This document shows, one piece after another, positions 16,778 to 25,689 of a stretch of DNA of 64,000 nt. The position numbers and the translations under genes were made by a program. The first letter of the stretch is position 1, and every line of letters begins with the position of its first letter. The DNA is taken from assembly GCA_020829485.1 (NCBI GenBank), contig JAIVFU010000021.1, forward strand, positions 1 through 64,000. The letters run 5' to 3'. The stretch comes from Nostoc sp. CHAB 5834. Lineage in GTDB: Bacteria; Cyanobacteriota; Cyanobacteriia; Cyanobacteriales; Nostocaceae. The notes under the pieces are model-generated. The model had not been told where the DNA came from, made no database searches, and worked only from the letters and a program-made list of their open reading frames with translations.

Positions 16778-19660
16778 CTAAAACTGTCCAGCTAAGGCTG
16801 CAACGCATCGTTCACAAATTAAGGGATGTTCTGCTGATTCTCCCACATGAGTAGAGTAGTTCCAACAGCGATCGCACTTTTCCCCGTCTGCTTTCACCAC
16901 ACCAATTCCCCAGTCTTCCGTCTGCGCTGTATATTCTAATCCTTGCAACCCTTGAGCAGAATCTAATAATTCCACCTGGGAAGTCAGCAATAAATATCGC
17001 AGTTCATCGATACCGTTACCCTGAACCGGGTTAAAGGCTTTGATAGCATCGCCTAACTGTTTGTGAGGTATATGAATCAAAGCTTTAGCTTCCAGGGAAG
17101 AACCAATAAGTTTTTCTATCCTGGCTTGTTCTAACACCTTGTTAACATCGGTACGAAGTTGTCGCAGTGCTGACCAAAATTCCGCTAACTCTGGATTACG
17201 CCATTTTTCATCAATCTGCACCCAACCAGCTTCAAATACTGATTTGTAAGGTGTTTTGTAGGGGAGATATTGCCAAATATCTTCGGCAGTGTGGGATAAT
17301 ACTGGTGCGATCGCTCGTGCTAAATTATCTATTGCTATCTTCAGCACCGTTTGACAACTGCGACGGCGGAAAGCATCGGTTGCACTGATGTATAGCCTAT
17401 CTTTGGCAACATCTAAATAAAAGTTGGATAAATCCAACACGCAGAAATTCTGCACTGTTTGGAAAAAGCGGAAGAATTGGAAACTCTCAAAGGCTGCGGT
17501 AACTTCTTCAAATACTTCGGTGATGCGGTGCAGCATATAACGGTCAAGTTCTGGCAATTCCTCGAAGGGAACTGCATCTTTTTCCGGGTCAAAATCATCC
17601 AAGCTACCCAACAAAAACCGTGCCGTATTGCGAATTTTGCCTCTGACATCGTTCAACTGCTTGATGATATTTTTGCCAATGCGGACATCGCTGGAGTAAT
17701 CTACCGATGATACCCACAATCTTAAGACATCTGCACCGTAAGCTGGTTCTGCTTTTTGATTTTTCCCGCCTTCAATGAATATATTTGGGTCAACCACATT
17801 CCCTTCTGATTTACTCATTTTACGCCCTTGTTCATCTAAAACAAAGCCGTGAGTCAAGACAGTTTTGTAAGGTGCAATGTCATTCACTGCTACACTAGTT
17901 AGCAAACTTGACTGAAACCAACCGCGATGTTGGTCTGAACCTTCCAAATACAAATCAGCCGGGTAGTGCAACTCTGGACGCTGCTTGGTTACAGCTGCCC
18001 AAGATGAGCCAGAATCAAACCACACGTCCATCGTGTCTGTACCTCTGCGGTAAGACTTACCATTATTACGATAAGATTCGGGTAATAATTCTTCAACTGA
18101 TAATTCCCACCAAGCATCAGAACCTTTTTCAGCGATAATTCCTTGAACATGGTTGATAGTTTCTTCATTCAGCAGTACTTCTCCCGTGGCTTCGTCGTAG
18201 AAAACGGGAATGGGTACACCCCAAGCACGCTGACGAGAGATACACCAATCAGAACGTTCCGCGACCATTGGCGTGATCCGATTTTCACCTTGGGCTGGAA
18301 TCCATTTTACCGTAGCGATCGCCTTTAATGCTTCTTCTCTAAATCCCTCCACTGAAGCAAACCATTGTTCAGTGGCGCGGAAAATCGTTGGTTTTTTCGT
18401 CCGCCAATCATAAGGATATTTGTGGGCGTAAGCTTCTTCTTTCAACAAAGAACCAGCCGCAGCCAGTGCATCAATCACCGCTTGATTTCCATCACCCAGT
18501 ACATTTAATCCCGCAAATTGTCCCGCTTCTTCGGTAAAATTGCCATTGTCATCCACTGGCGCAAGGATGGGTAAACCGTAACGCTGACCAACAATATAAT
18601 CTTCTTGACCATGACCAGGTGCTGTATGTACTAACCCTGTACCCGACTCAGTTGTAATGTAATCACCACCAACTAGAATTGGACTTTCGCGGTCAAATAG
18701 CGGATGACGGTAAGTAGTATGTTCTAAATCATTCCCCTTAAAGGTGGCTTTTAGAGTTAACTCAACTCCCAAGGTTGAAGATAAACGTTCCACTAAATCA
18801 GCAGCAACGATTAGGTATTTGAAATTACTTTGCGCCTCCGTTTCTGGGCGGGAAACTTCCACCACTGCATAATTCAAATCTGCATTCACCGCCACAGCCA
18901 AATTCCCCGGAATTGTCCAAGGTGTAGTTGTCCAAATAGCCACGCCCAAATCTGACAGATATTCCGCCAACAGTGGTTTTACAGCTTCTGCCAAACTTGT
19001 GATTGCAAAAGTTGCATAGATACTGCGGGAAACGTGACCTTCTGGATATTCCAACTCAGCTTCAGCCAAAGCGGTTTTAGAACTAGGACTCCAGTGAACC
19101 GGCTTCAAACCGCGATAGATGTATCCCTTTAAGAACATCTGACCAAACACGCCAATTTGAGCCGCTTCATATTCCGGCTGCAAAGTCAGATAAGGGTGTT
19201 CAAAATCACCCCATATCCCGAAGCGCTTACAGCTTTTGCTTTGGTCAGCCACCGCTTCTAGTGCAAATTGTTTAGCTTTTTGCCGCAGTTGTAAAGGCGT
19301 TAAGGTTTGCCGTTCTGCTGGCTTCATATTCTGCAAAACTTTCAACTCAATTGGCAAACCGTGACAGTCCCAACCAGGGACGTAGCGAATCTTACGCCCT
19401 CTTAGCAGTTGATAGCGATTAATAATATCTTTAAGAATTTTACCTAAGGCATGACCACTATGAAAAGAGCCATTAGCGTAGGGAGGCCCATCGTGCAGTA
19501 TAAATAATTCGCCGGGGTTATTTTCGGAAAGGCGATCGTAGATTTTATTATCTTCCCAAAATTTTTGGATTTCCGGCTCCCGCTTGATGGCGTTTGCCCG
19601 CATATCAAAATTAGTCTTGGGTAGGTTTACAGTATCTTTGTAACTTCCTGATTCGGTCAC
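16778..19660 (-). CDS. ileS: Isoleucine--tRNA ligase
   Basis: 960 aa from the GTG at 19660 (VTESGSYKDTVNLPKTNFDM), where homologues usually begin. A frame open to 19723 adds 21 unlikely residues. It is a class I synthetase: HIGH signature HSGH in GPPYANGSFHSGHALGK, editing domain (WTTTPWTIPGNLAV and GTGLVHTAPGHG), KMSKSEGN, anticodon-binding domain, and C-terminal zinc site CDRCWNYS and ICERCV. It charges tRNA-Ile with isoleucine and edits valine. The bacterial-type zinc tail is intact and the length is normal. It is monocistronic, with a heptamer-bearing repeat upstream. Confidence 0.97.
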   Translation of the reverse strand: MTESGSYKDTVNLPKTNFDMRANAIKREPEIQKFWEDNKIYDRLSENNPGELFILHDGPPYANGSFHSGHALGKILKDIINRYQLLRGRKIRYVPGWDCHGLPIELKVLQNMKPAERQTLTPLQLRQKAKQFALEAVADQSKSCKRFGIWGDFEHPYLTLQPEYEAAQIGVFGQMFLKGYIYRGLKPVHWSPSSKTALAEAELEYPEGHVSRSIYATFAITSLAEAVKPLLAEYLSDLGVAIWTTTPWTIPGNLAVAVNADLNYAVVEVSRPETEAQSNFKYLIVAADLVERLSSTLGVELTLKATFKGNDLEHTTYRHPLFDRESPILVGGDYITTESGTGLVHTAPGHGQEDYIVGQRYGLPILAPVDDNGNFTEEAGQFAGLNVLGDGNQAVIDALAAAGSLLKEEAYAHKYPYDWRTKKPTIFRATEQWFASVEGFREEALKAIATVKWIPAQGENRITPMVAERSDWCISRQRAWGVPIPVFYDEATGEVLLNEETINHVQGIIAEKGSDAWWELSVEELLPESYRNNGKSYRRGTDTMDVWFDSGSSWAAVTKQRPELHYPADLYLEGSDQHRGWFQSSLLTSVAVNDIAPYKTVLTHGFVLDEQGRKMSKSEGNVVDPNIFIEGGKNQKAEPAYGADVLRLWVSSVDYSSDVRIGKNIIKQLNDVRGKIRNTARFLLGSLDDFDPEKDAVPFEELPELDRYMLHRITEVFEEVTAAFESFQFFRFFQTVQNFCVLDLSNFYLDVAKDRLYISATDAFRRRSCQTVLKIAIDNLARAIAPVLSHTAEDIWQYLPYKTPYKSVFEAGWVQIDEKWRNPELAEFWSALRQLRTDVNKVLEQARIEKLIGSSLEAKALIHIPHKQLGDAIKAFNPVQGNGIDELRYLLLTSQVELLDSAQGLQGLEYTAQTEDWGIGVVKADGEKCDRCWNYSTHVGESAEHPLICERCVAALAGQF

Positions 19661-19756
19661 AGTCTCATGCCTAGAATTAGGTGTGCAGGTTTTATTAATT
19701 ATAGAAGATAGCCTAAAAACCAAAATTTGCTATTTGAACATGAGTTTGATAAGTAT

Positions 19757-19895
19757 TAAGCTGTTACGCATTTAACTTGTACATTTACCTGATAACTGTT
19801 GACTGATGACTGATAACCGTCAACCGTCAACCGTCAACCGTCAACCGTCAACGATTATAAAGAATGTTTATATAATTTAGACGCATATCAGCTTA
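19757..19895. repeat. MITE-like element with internal ACCGTCA heptamers, copy 1
   Basis: Left end TAAGCTGTTACGC, right end GCATATCAGCTTA (imperfect inverted ends). The centre is a run of ACCGTCA heptamers followed by the conserved block GATTATAAAGAATGTTTAT. Related copies are at 22481-22584 and 24592-24715. The heptamer count differs between copies. Confidence 0.75.
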
Positions 19896-19955
19896 TTTGA
19901 CCTCTCCCCCAGCCCCTCTCCGGAGCGGAGAAGGGAGCAAAGAGCTGAATTTTCA

Positions 19956-20079
19956 CTTGGTAGAGACGCGAAATTGTACTGGGCAACTCTTGGAGACGCT
20001 AAAAGCGAACGCCCCGCTACGCTAACGCGTCTCTACAGGTCTAAAATCAGTACCAAAAATCATTAACTGAACTGTATTG
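19956..20079. repeat. Dispersed hairpin repeat, 106 bp identical to 29204-29309
   Basis: Bases 19956-20061 match the reverse complement of 29204-29309 with no difference seen. The block is bounded by GTAGAGACGCG and CGCGTCTCTAC, so it folds back on itself. The end TTAACTGAACTGTATTG (to 20079) is a variant of the terminal repeat CAATACGCTTGGGTTAA of the other copy. Confidence 0.8.
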
Positions 20080-20313
20080 GGGTAAAATCCAGGTTTGCAA
20101 GCTATTTCATACTTGTGTATACACCCTCTCCGACTCGGAGAGGGACGGTTTTACGTAGTAAAACCAGGGAGAGGTTTCTAGGCGATTAGGAGACTAATCA
20201 GAAATTTTGCGGAGATTGAGAGTTAATCAATAGAAAGTAGTATACTTTTGTGGGTTCGCGTAAAGCTATCCAAAAGTTTCGTTTAAAAACCAATAATTTT
20301 GGGGTTGCTCTAA
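20080..20313. other. Intergenic region upstream of the cNMP-like gene
   Basis: Contains a GTGTATACAC palindrome near 20115 and a CTCTCC-rich hairpin phrase (CCGACTCGGAG) near 20128. The rest is ordinary leader sequence. Confidence 0.4.
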
Positions 20314-20682
20314 ATGTTAAGTCCTGTAGTAACAATCAGTATCTTTCAAAAACAACCCGACCCTCAAGTATTTTCAGCAGGTCAAGTCATCTTTGAAGAA
20401 GGACAGTCTGGTGATGAAATATATGGCATTCTTGAAGGAGAGGTAAATATATTAGTCAATGGCAAGGTTGTAGAAACCATTGAGACGGGCGAAGTTTTTG
20501 GTGTTGGGGTACTTGTAGGAGTAAAAAATAGAACTTACACAGCTATTGCCAAGGTGGATAGCAAACTGGGTTTTCTTAATGAGCAAAGGTTTCTCTTTGC
20601 CGTTCAGGAAACACCCATGTTTGCCTTAGAGGTGATGAAAAGTTACTCAGAACGTCTGAGTCGCTTGCAGCATATTGTCTAA
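20314..20682 (+). CDS. Cyclic-nucleotide-binding-domain protein
   Basis: A 122-aa stand-alone cNMP-binding domain of Crp type. The beta-roll runs from FSAGQVIFEEGQSGDEIYGILEG through VNGKVVETIETGEVFGVGVLVG, and a short C-terminal helix ends the protein. The phosphate-binding cassette normally reads FGE...RTA. Here it is FGVGVLVGVKNRTYTA: the Arg is kept but the Glu that holds the ribose is absent. It may therefore sense another ligand or only mediate contacts. No DNA-binding helix-turn-helix is attached. The gene lies 74 bp upstream of a Lin0512-family gene on the same strand, possibly one transcript. Confidence 0.8.
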   Translation: MLSPVVTISIFQKQPDPQVFSAGQVIFEEGQSGDEIYGILEGEVNILVNGKVVETIETGEVFGVGVLVGVKNRTYTAIAKVDSKLGFLNEQRFLFAVQETPMFALEVMKSYSERLSRLQHIV

Positions 20683-20780
20683 AGTACCTCAGAAGGCAGG
20701 AGGCAGAAGAGTGCAATAATCTGTGTGGTACTCAAATTCTGCCTTTTTGGTGAAACATGAAAGATTTACCGGAGGTAGCA

Positions 20781-21146
20781 ATGATACGTAAACGGTTGAT
20801 TATTGAAATGGGAATGGGAATAGATCAGCATGGACAAGAACCAACAGTAGCAGCATCTAGAGCAGTACGAAATGCGATCGCTCACAATGCTTTACCTGGT
20901 GTTTGGGAAGTTGCAGGTTTAAGTCACCCCAATGAAATGATTATAGAGGTTCAGGTAGCAGTTCCATACCCCGAACAAGTTAGGGAAGAAGAAGTACTTG
21001 CTGTACTACCATTTGGTCGGAAAACTCTTACCGTAGAAGCTGGGGGGATGATAGTTCAAGGGCGGGCGATTCCCGAACTCAACGATAAAAATGACGAAAT
21101 GTTAATTGCGATCGCTGCTGTTACAGTTCTAATCGAAAGTGAGTAG
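20781..21146 (+). CDS. Lin0512-family protein of unknown function
   Basis: The ATG at 20781 is chosen because GGAGG lies 7 bases upstream; a frame open from 20757 adds eight residues. The resulting 121-aa protein reads MIRKRLIIEMGMGIDQHGQ and continues PTVAASRAVRNAIAHNALPG. This matches the small Lin0512 family (PF09585) of uncharacterised bacterial proteins. The fold is probably alpha/beta, and its biochemical role is not known. It follows the cNMP-domain gene at short distance. Confidence 0.75.
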   Translation: MIRKRLIIEMGMGIDQHGQEPTVAASRAVRNAIAHNALPGVWEVAGLSHPNEMIIEVQVAVPYPEQVREEEVLAVLPFGRKTLTVEAGGMIVQGRAIPELNDKNDEMLIAIAAVTVLIESE

Positions 21147-21353
21147 CTGAGGTAATTTCTCTATAAACAAATCACTAATTGAAAGTTATAAAAAAGTTAT
21201 TAAGTGATTTGATTGCCTACTTCATTTTTGTAGACACGATTTTTAATTGTTAAGTATATTTGCCGATTACTTTATCAAAAAGCCTCATTGCTTTATAAAA
21301 ATACCTATTTAATTTATCAAAATACTTAAATTGCTTTCTCAAAATAAAGTTTG

Positions 21354-21590
21354 ACTTACTCAAACCCCAGTTTGTTTTCTCATTTTAGTGTTTTCCGCAA
21401 GCAAAAGCAGCTTTTACTTACTCAAACCCCAGTTTGCTTTCTCATTTTGGTGTTTTCCGCAAGCAAAATGAACTTTGACTTACTCAAACCCCGGTTTGCT
21501 TTCTCAAAAGCTGTATTTGCTTTCTCATTTCAGTGTTTTCCGCAAGCAAAAGCAGCTTTTACTTACTCAAAATGCTTGCTCATTGTTAAT
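21354..21590. repeat. Long tandem repeat, 62-bp unit
   Basis: Units start with ACTTACTCAAACC at 21354, 21416 and 21478, and a partial one at 21561. The first two periods are exactly 62 bp. The third is 83 bp because it carries a 21-bp internal duplication around TTTGCTTTCTC. Upstream (21270-21350) are degenerate TTTATCAAAATAC phrases. An 81-codon frame runs through it but has the composition of the repeat and is not taken as a gene. Confidence 0.85.
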
Positions 21591-21605
21591 TTTTAAAGTT
21601 TTACC

Positions 21606-21727
21606 CTAGTAGTCCGCCAAGTTAACAATGCTTGGTTTGTAGTGAGCGCTTGGGCGCTCAAATCAAGGACTAAAGTCCTTACTACGAACTTATTCACCCA
21701 ATCATTGTTAGTGTGGTGGACTACTAG
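21606..21727. repeat. MITE-like element, CTAGTAG family, copy B
   Basis: Bounded by CTAGTAGTCCGCC and the inverted GGTGGACTACTAG. The inside carries the family core with GAGCGCTTGGGCGCTC and GGACTAAAGTCC hairpins. It shares its last four bases with the next element. Confidence 0.7.
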
Positions 21728-21853
21728 TAGTCTGTCAAGCCAACTATGCTGGGTGAGACACTTCTGAAACATCTCTTTTCTTCTCTCTCTGTGCCCTCTG
21801 CGCCTCTGTGGTTCGTTTATTTACCCTTCAAACTTCGCTTGATAGACTACTAG
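21724..21853. repeat. MITE-like element, CTAGTAG family, copy C
   Basis: Starts CTAGTAGTCTGTCAAGC and ends inverted GATAGACTACTAG. The core differs from copy B: it holds a TCTCTGTGCC/CTCTGTGG phrase instead of the GGACTAAAGTCC hairpin. It abuts copy B with a shared CTAG. Confidence 0.65.
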
Positions 21854-22022
21854 AAATGATGGAGAGCTTATTATTAAATGGGGAACTTAAACAATTTCCT
21901 TAAACCCCTTGTGTAGTTAAGTTATGCTCAAATTAGTGGCTCTGCGCTAAAGTAAAAATATTGGGATAAAAATCTCTAGCAGTAAGTCCTGTGAATCACT
22001 AATCTTTACCACTGCGGCGATA

Positions 22023-22361
22023 ATGTCTCAAGAGCATAACGAATCACTCCAAATTCAGGAGATCACCAAACTCAAGCCGAAACATTTTGCTGATTTAGTC
22101 AGATCAGCACAATTAGTTTTCGACCCCACAGCCGGAGTTTCGGGAAGACACATAACAGTTGACTGGGAACAATTCGGAATTCCCCGTGATGTGGCGGAAA
22201 ATCTTAAATCACTTGGTCAGCAGTACCAATATGCATCTCCTCACATCCCTGTTGAAGACATTTGGAGTAAATTAACTCCAAAAACTCGTATTTGGTTCGT
22301 TGAAAATAAAGATAGGTTGTGGCAGCTTGAAGAAGCTTTCCCAGCCCTTGACGAAGATTAA
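22023..22361 (+). CDS. Conserved cyanobacterial hypothetical protein
   Basis: A 112-aa protein, MSQEHNESLQIQEITKLKPK onward. It has mixed helix content, no signal peptide, no membrane segment and an acidic C-terminus (EEAFPALDED). Motifs such as VFDPTAGVSGRHITVDWEQFGIP and KLTPKTRIWFVENKDRLWQLEE look conserved but were not assigned to a known domain. The gene is followed by a strong terminator hairpin, which supports an independent transcript. Function unknown. Confidence 0.7.
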   Translation: MSQEHNESLQIQEITKLKPKHFADLVRSAQLVFDPTAGVSGRHITVDWEQFGIPRDVAENLKSLGQQYQYASPHIPVEDIWSKLTPKTRIWFVENKDRLWQLEEAFPALDED

Positions 22362-22397
22362 ACGGCTGAACCATTGAAAGGAATACAAATTATTCCT

Positions 22398-22423
22398 AGG
22401 GGCACAACGATCATTGTGCCCCT
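22398..22423 (+). terminator. Rho-independent terminator-like hairpin
   Basis: A perfect 10-bp stem AGGGGCACAA/TTGTGCCCCT with a 6-base loop, 37 bases after the stop of the 112-aa protein. The downstream tract is TATCATCTCT, only moderately T-rich. Confidence 0.75.
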
Positions 22424-22480
22424 ATCATCTCTCTATAGGCATTTTTGTTTGAATACAACACGCGCTAAATTTAGACCTAG

Positions 22481-22584
22481 TAAGCTGTTACGCAAATAAT
22501 ATTGTACATTTACCTGATGACTGTCAACCGTCAACAGTCAACCGTCAACCGTCAACGATTATAAAGAATGTTTATATAATTTAG
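22481..22584. repeat. MITE-like element with ACCGTCA heptamers, copy 2, right end lost
   Basis: Starts TAAGCTGTTACGC and carries ACCGTCA units and the GATTATAAAGAATGTTTAT block. It stops at ATTTAG, where the other copies continue to ATCAGCTTA. A CTAGTAG-type element begins exactly there, so the right end was probably lost through that insertion. Confidence 0.65.
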
Positions 22585-22702
22585 TGTCTCATTAAGTTTG
22601 TAGTAAGCACTTCAGTGCTTAAAAATCTAGGGCTAAAGTCTTAGATTTGAGCGCTAAAGCGCTCACTACGAACCTAGTAAATTTGACTTGACAGACTCTA
22701 GT
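22582..22702. repeat. MITE-like element, CTAGTAG family, copy D (divergent)
   Basis: Left end TAGTGTCTCAT and right end GACAGACTCTAG. Inner hairpins are GCACTTCAGTGC and AGCGCTAAAGCGCT. The family core GTTTGTAGTAAG and CTACGAAC is present. Confidence 0.6.
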
Positions 22703-22764
22703 TATTTTGTGCGATCGCCCTAGCTTAAGTACATAAGTTAAATTAATAAAAAAGCCTATTATAA

Positions 22765-23949
22765 ATGAATCAAAGCCTAAGTGTTGCTCCTAACCTAGAA
22801 GAACACCAAAATGAAAATCCCGTTGTTACTAAACAACAGCTATTTACCAAGCAATTAATTGTCCTTGTTTTGGAAATGCTTCTAGCATTACCTCTGGGTT
22901 TACTTCTGGCAAAGTTCCAAATTGGTAGAATTGCCTGGATATTTGGCGGGATTGCTGCTGGTACACTGATTCTTCAAGGGTGTCGAATTTTTTATCAATA
23001 TTCTCCCCAACCTAACCGCACTGCTAGAAAAGTCGGAATGGCACTTGTAGGCTTAACTGTCGGCGCTTCCAATACCCACGGGAATCTAGCTAGTGTTGCT
23101 TCTGGTATTCCCATATTTATTTTTCTTACCTTGTTTCTGCTGCTGAGTGGAACCTTTATTGGTTATATTTACTCGCGCCTTAGCAAAACCAACCTGTTAA
23201 CAGCAATGCTGGCTACAGTTCCTGGTGGTGTAGGAATTATGGCAGCGATCGCCGCCGATTACAATAAAAATGTGAGTTTGGTTGCCTTAGTTCAGGCGAT
23301 TCGCGTCACCTCAGTAGTTATTCTAATTCCTTTCATCGCTAAGACATCAATTGGTAATTACTCTCCCCAAACACTCCCAATCAACGCTGCTTGGCTCAAT
23401 TTCGATCCATTTCAATTAGAATTACTCTTGTTAGTACTGATAATTACTGGATTAGTAGTTTATCCAGCTATATTATTTAAAATTCCGGCTGGCGATTTCT
23501 TTGGTGCATTGTTGATTGGTATCGGGTTTAATCCTTTGCTACATTGGCTACCTTTTGTAGGTGATATTAGCTTTAGTCCGCCGCCAATAATTAACTTATT
23601 GGGTCAAATGCTCTTAGGAATTACTATTGGTGAGTATTGGGGAGACAAACCCAACTTTAGAAAGCAGACTGTCGTTTATGCTTTAATGTCTGTGGCAATG
23701 ACTCTCATCGCGGGAGCGATCGCTGCTATACTTGCGATGCAATTAACTTCTTGGGACTGGTTAACCTGTCTTTTAGTCACAGCACCAGGAGGATCAGCAG
23801 AGATGATATTAGTTTCTCTAGCATTGAATCATAATGTTGAAATTGTCACAACTGGTCATTTAGTGCGACTAATTGCGATTAATAGTTCCCTACCGCTTTG
23901 GGTGTTTTTGTTTCGCCGTCTGGATGAGCGACTTTCTGAACCAGTTTAA
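22765..23949 (+). CDS. AbrB-family putative membrane permease
   Basis: A 394-aa membrane protein of the AbrB/PF05145 family (often mislabelled ammonia monooxygenase). Around ten to eleven hydrophobic segments form two homologous halves. The duplicated signature is visible as LLTAMLATVPGGVGIMAAIA in the first half and CLLVTAPGGSAEMILVSLAL in the second. Each is followed by a VxLVQxIRVTSV/TTGHLVRLIAI helix. The N-terminal 30 residues are hydrophilic and cytosolic. The transport substrate is unknown. It is a single gene in a repeat-rich neighbourhood. Confidence 0.88.
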   Translation: MNQSLSVAPNLEEHQNENPVVTKQQLFTKQLIVLVLEMLLALPLGLLLAKFQIGRIAWIFGGIAAGTLILQGCRIFYQYSPQPNRTARKVGMALVGLTVGASNTHGNLASVASGIPIFIFLTLFLLLSGTFIGYIYSRLSKTNLLTAMLATVPGGVGIMAAIAADYNKNVSLVALVQAIRVTSVVILIPFIAKTSIGNYSPQTLPINAAWLNFDPFQLELLLLVLIITGLVVYPAILFKIPAGDFFGALLIGIGFNPLLHWLPFVGDISFSPPPIINLLGQMLLGITIGEYWGDKPNFRKQTVVYALMSVAMTLIAGAIAAILAMQLTSWDWLTCLLVTAPGGSAEMILVSLALNHNVEIVTTGHLVRLIAINSSLPLWVFLFRRLDERLSEPV

Positions 23950-24591
23950 TTGATCGGGGCATTGGGCAAAACAGCTTTGAGTGCTGAGTTAAGAGTTATT
24001 TTCCCCTCTGCCCCGTTCCCTAGGGTGTACACATAAGTTGAAAAATTCTCTACCCACATTTTTGTCAGAGTGAAACTGTCACACTTAGTGACATCCCGCC
24101 CAGAACTGAAGTTCCGGGCTGATAGCTGAAGTCCACTCAAGTGGACTGAATTAATCATTTAGTCCAGCAAGCGTGGACTTTAGCTATGAGACTCGGAATT
24201 TATTCCGAGGCGGCATAGAAACTAGAACTAGCCCTTTCAAGGTAACTAGTAAAATCTCTTTTTTTCTCTCTGCGCTCTCTGTACCTCTGCGGTTTAAAAG
24301 TAATTTTTCTAACCACAGAGGCAAGGCAGCGGGGTCTTGGGGGTTTCCCCCATGACCGACTGCCGCGCAGAGAACACAGAGTAAAGAGCTTAAAGAGGAA
24401 TTTATAGTCTAAAATTGTTATCCACCTTCAAAGGGCTAGAAACTAGAACTTACGCACTGTACAAATGCATCGTAATGTGCATTAACGATTAATAGGTTGT
24501 TTTAGGGTTTTCTTAATTATCGTGCGATGCCTACGGCGGTAAACTACGTAAACAGACGATGCTGTAGGGAACAATGCTCATTGATGTCAAC
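23950..24591. other. Repeat-rich intergenic region
   Basis: Contains the words GGTGTACACATAAGTTG (near 24025) and a TTCAGTTCCGGGC-type hairpin (24095-24130). It also has TTTAGTCCAGC/GTGGACTTTAGC and a long TCTCTGCGCTCTCTGTACC phrase, all recurring in other spacers. Near 24570 is a single arm of the GTGTCAACTTAA family. No gene was seen. Confidence 0.5.
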
Positions 24592-24715
24592 TTAAGCTAA
24601 AACGTTACGCATTTACCTGTTGACGGTTGACGGTTGACGGTTGACGGTCAACAGTCATCAGTCAACCGTCAACGATTATAAAGAATGTTTATATAATTTA
24701 GACGCATATCAGCTT
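24592..24715. repeat. MITE-like element with heptamers, copy 3
   Basis: TAAGCTAAAACGTTACGC at left and GCATATCAGCTTA at right. The heptamer tract runs in both orientations (TTGACGG then CAACCGT), so this copy can form a large hairpin. It holds the GATTATAAAGAATGTTTAT block in the same position as copies 1 and 2. Confidence 0.7.
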
Positions 24716-24802
24716 ACCTTCCCGTGCCTCCCCACTTCTAAAGATGCAACTTGAATGGTGATAGCTTATTCTTTTGTTATCCAAATACAAAGGATGTTTT
24801 AG

Positions 24803-25604
24803 ATGGTTGCCCAAATCCAAGAACTTGAAGCGCAGCAGTGGGTTAAAACTCGTTCTTCCCTTGACCCTAGTGAATCCATTTTCCTGACTTGGAAAGGTAA
24901 AATTTACGCTTTTATCCCCGGTGAGAAAAAACAACTCTTGTTTAAGATGCTGGGATTGAGTGTTAGCAGATGTATTCCCATAGAAGAGGATAGCTGGGAT
25001 TTTACCTTATTACCTCAACCCACAAACAGATGAGGTTTTGACTAAATGGGAGAATCCTTGGACAGGCGAGACAGTTCCGGTGATTCACGTTGCTAATAAT
25101 CCAGTGCAAGGCAAGTTTAAGGGAAATTTCCCTGCACAAGTAGATGGTGATAGCACAACCTTTGTTTTTGATATATTTCCCTATTACCCCAATCCCTTAG
25201 CAGACGATCGCAAATTTGCCGAATACAGCCCAAATCCAATTTATCAGGCGGCAGAATTGTTTAAATTAACTGTGCCAACCGCAGATTTATTCAACACAGC
25301 CCTCTCCTCAGTTTCTCAACTCAAACTAAGCTGGGATAGAATTGGTCAATGGCTTCCCTAGATGAAAATGGGCGATCGCCCCGGTCAACTAATCTACAGT
25401 GCTGTTGGCAGCAAAGTCAATGGTTTAACAGAACTGCCTCCACTGTTGCAAGACGAAATTAATAACCGGATTCCTCTATATAAAAAAGCCCCAAAAGCAT
25501 TGATCGATGGCGAAGATATGACTTCCTGGTTGTACTTTCAAAAGCACTTTCAATCTTATTTAGCTGGTGAAATCTTCCCGCTTCCCCAAGCAGAAGAATT
25601 ATAA
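24803..25604 (+). pseudogene. DUF1838-family protein, broken by a frameshift and an amber codon
   Basis: Three consecutive pieces read as one protein of about 265 aa. Piece 1 is MVAQIQELEAQQWVKTRSSL onward to SWDFT. A frame change near 25005 leads to YYLNPQTDEVLTKWENPWTG and on to RIGQWLP. An in-frame TAG at 25359-25361 follows, then MKMGDRPGQLIYSAVGSK to the C-terminus. The stop falls where a Trp would be expected (TGG to TAG). The rest matches the DUF1838 family of secreted or stress-related proteins of unknown function. No signal peptide is visible in this copy. Both lesions look recent because the surrounding sequence is well kept. Confidence 0.8.
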
Positions 25605-25608
25605 ACTA

Positions 25609-25689
25609 GTAGTCTGTCCCATTAGTTTTGCTAAGTTTGTAGTAAGCGATTTATCGCTTAAATCAAGGACTAAAGTCTTTACTACGAAC
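25609..25689. repeat. MITE-like element, CTAGTAG family, copy E (right end missing)
   Basis: CTAGTAGTCTGTC at left, then the family core with AGCGATTTATCGCT and GACTAAAGTC. No inverted CTAGTAG follows. After the core the sequence passes directly into a receiver-domain fragment on the other strand. Confidence 0.65.

Noticed and set aside
21351..21596. 81-codon frame in the spacer after the Lin0512 gene
   Set aside because: It only translates the 62-bp tandem repeat and has no ribosome binding site or independent composition.
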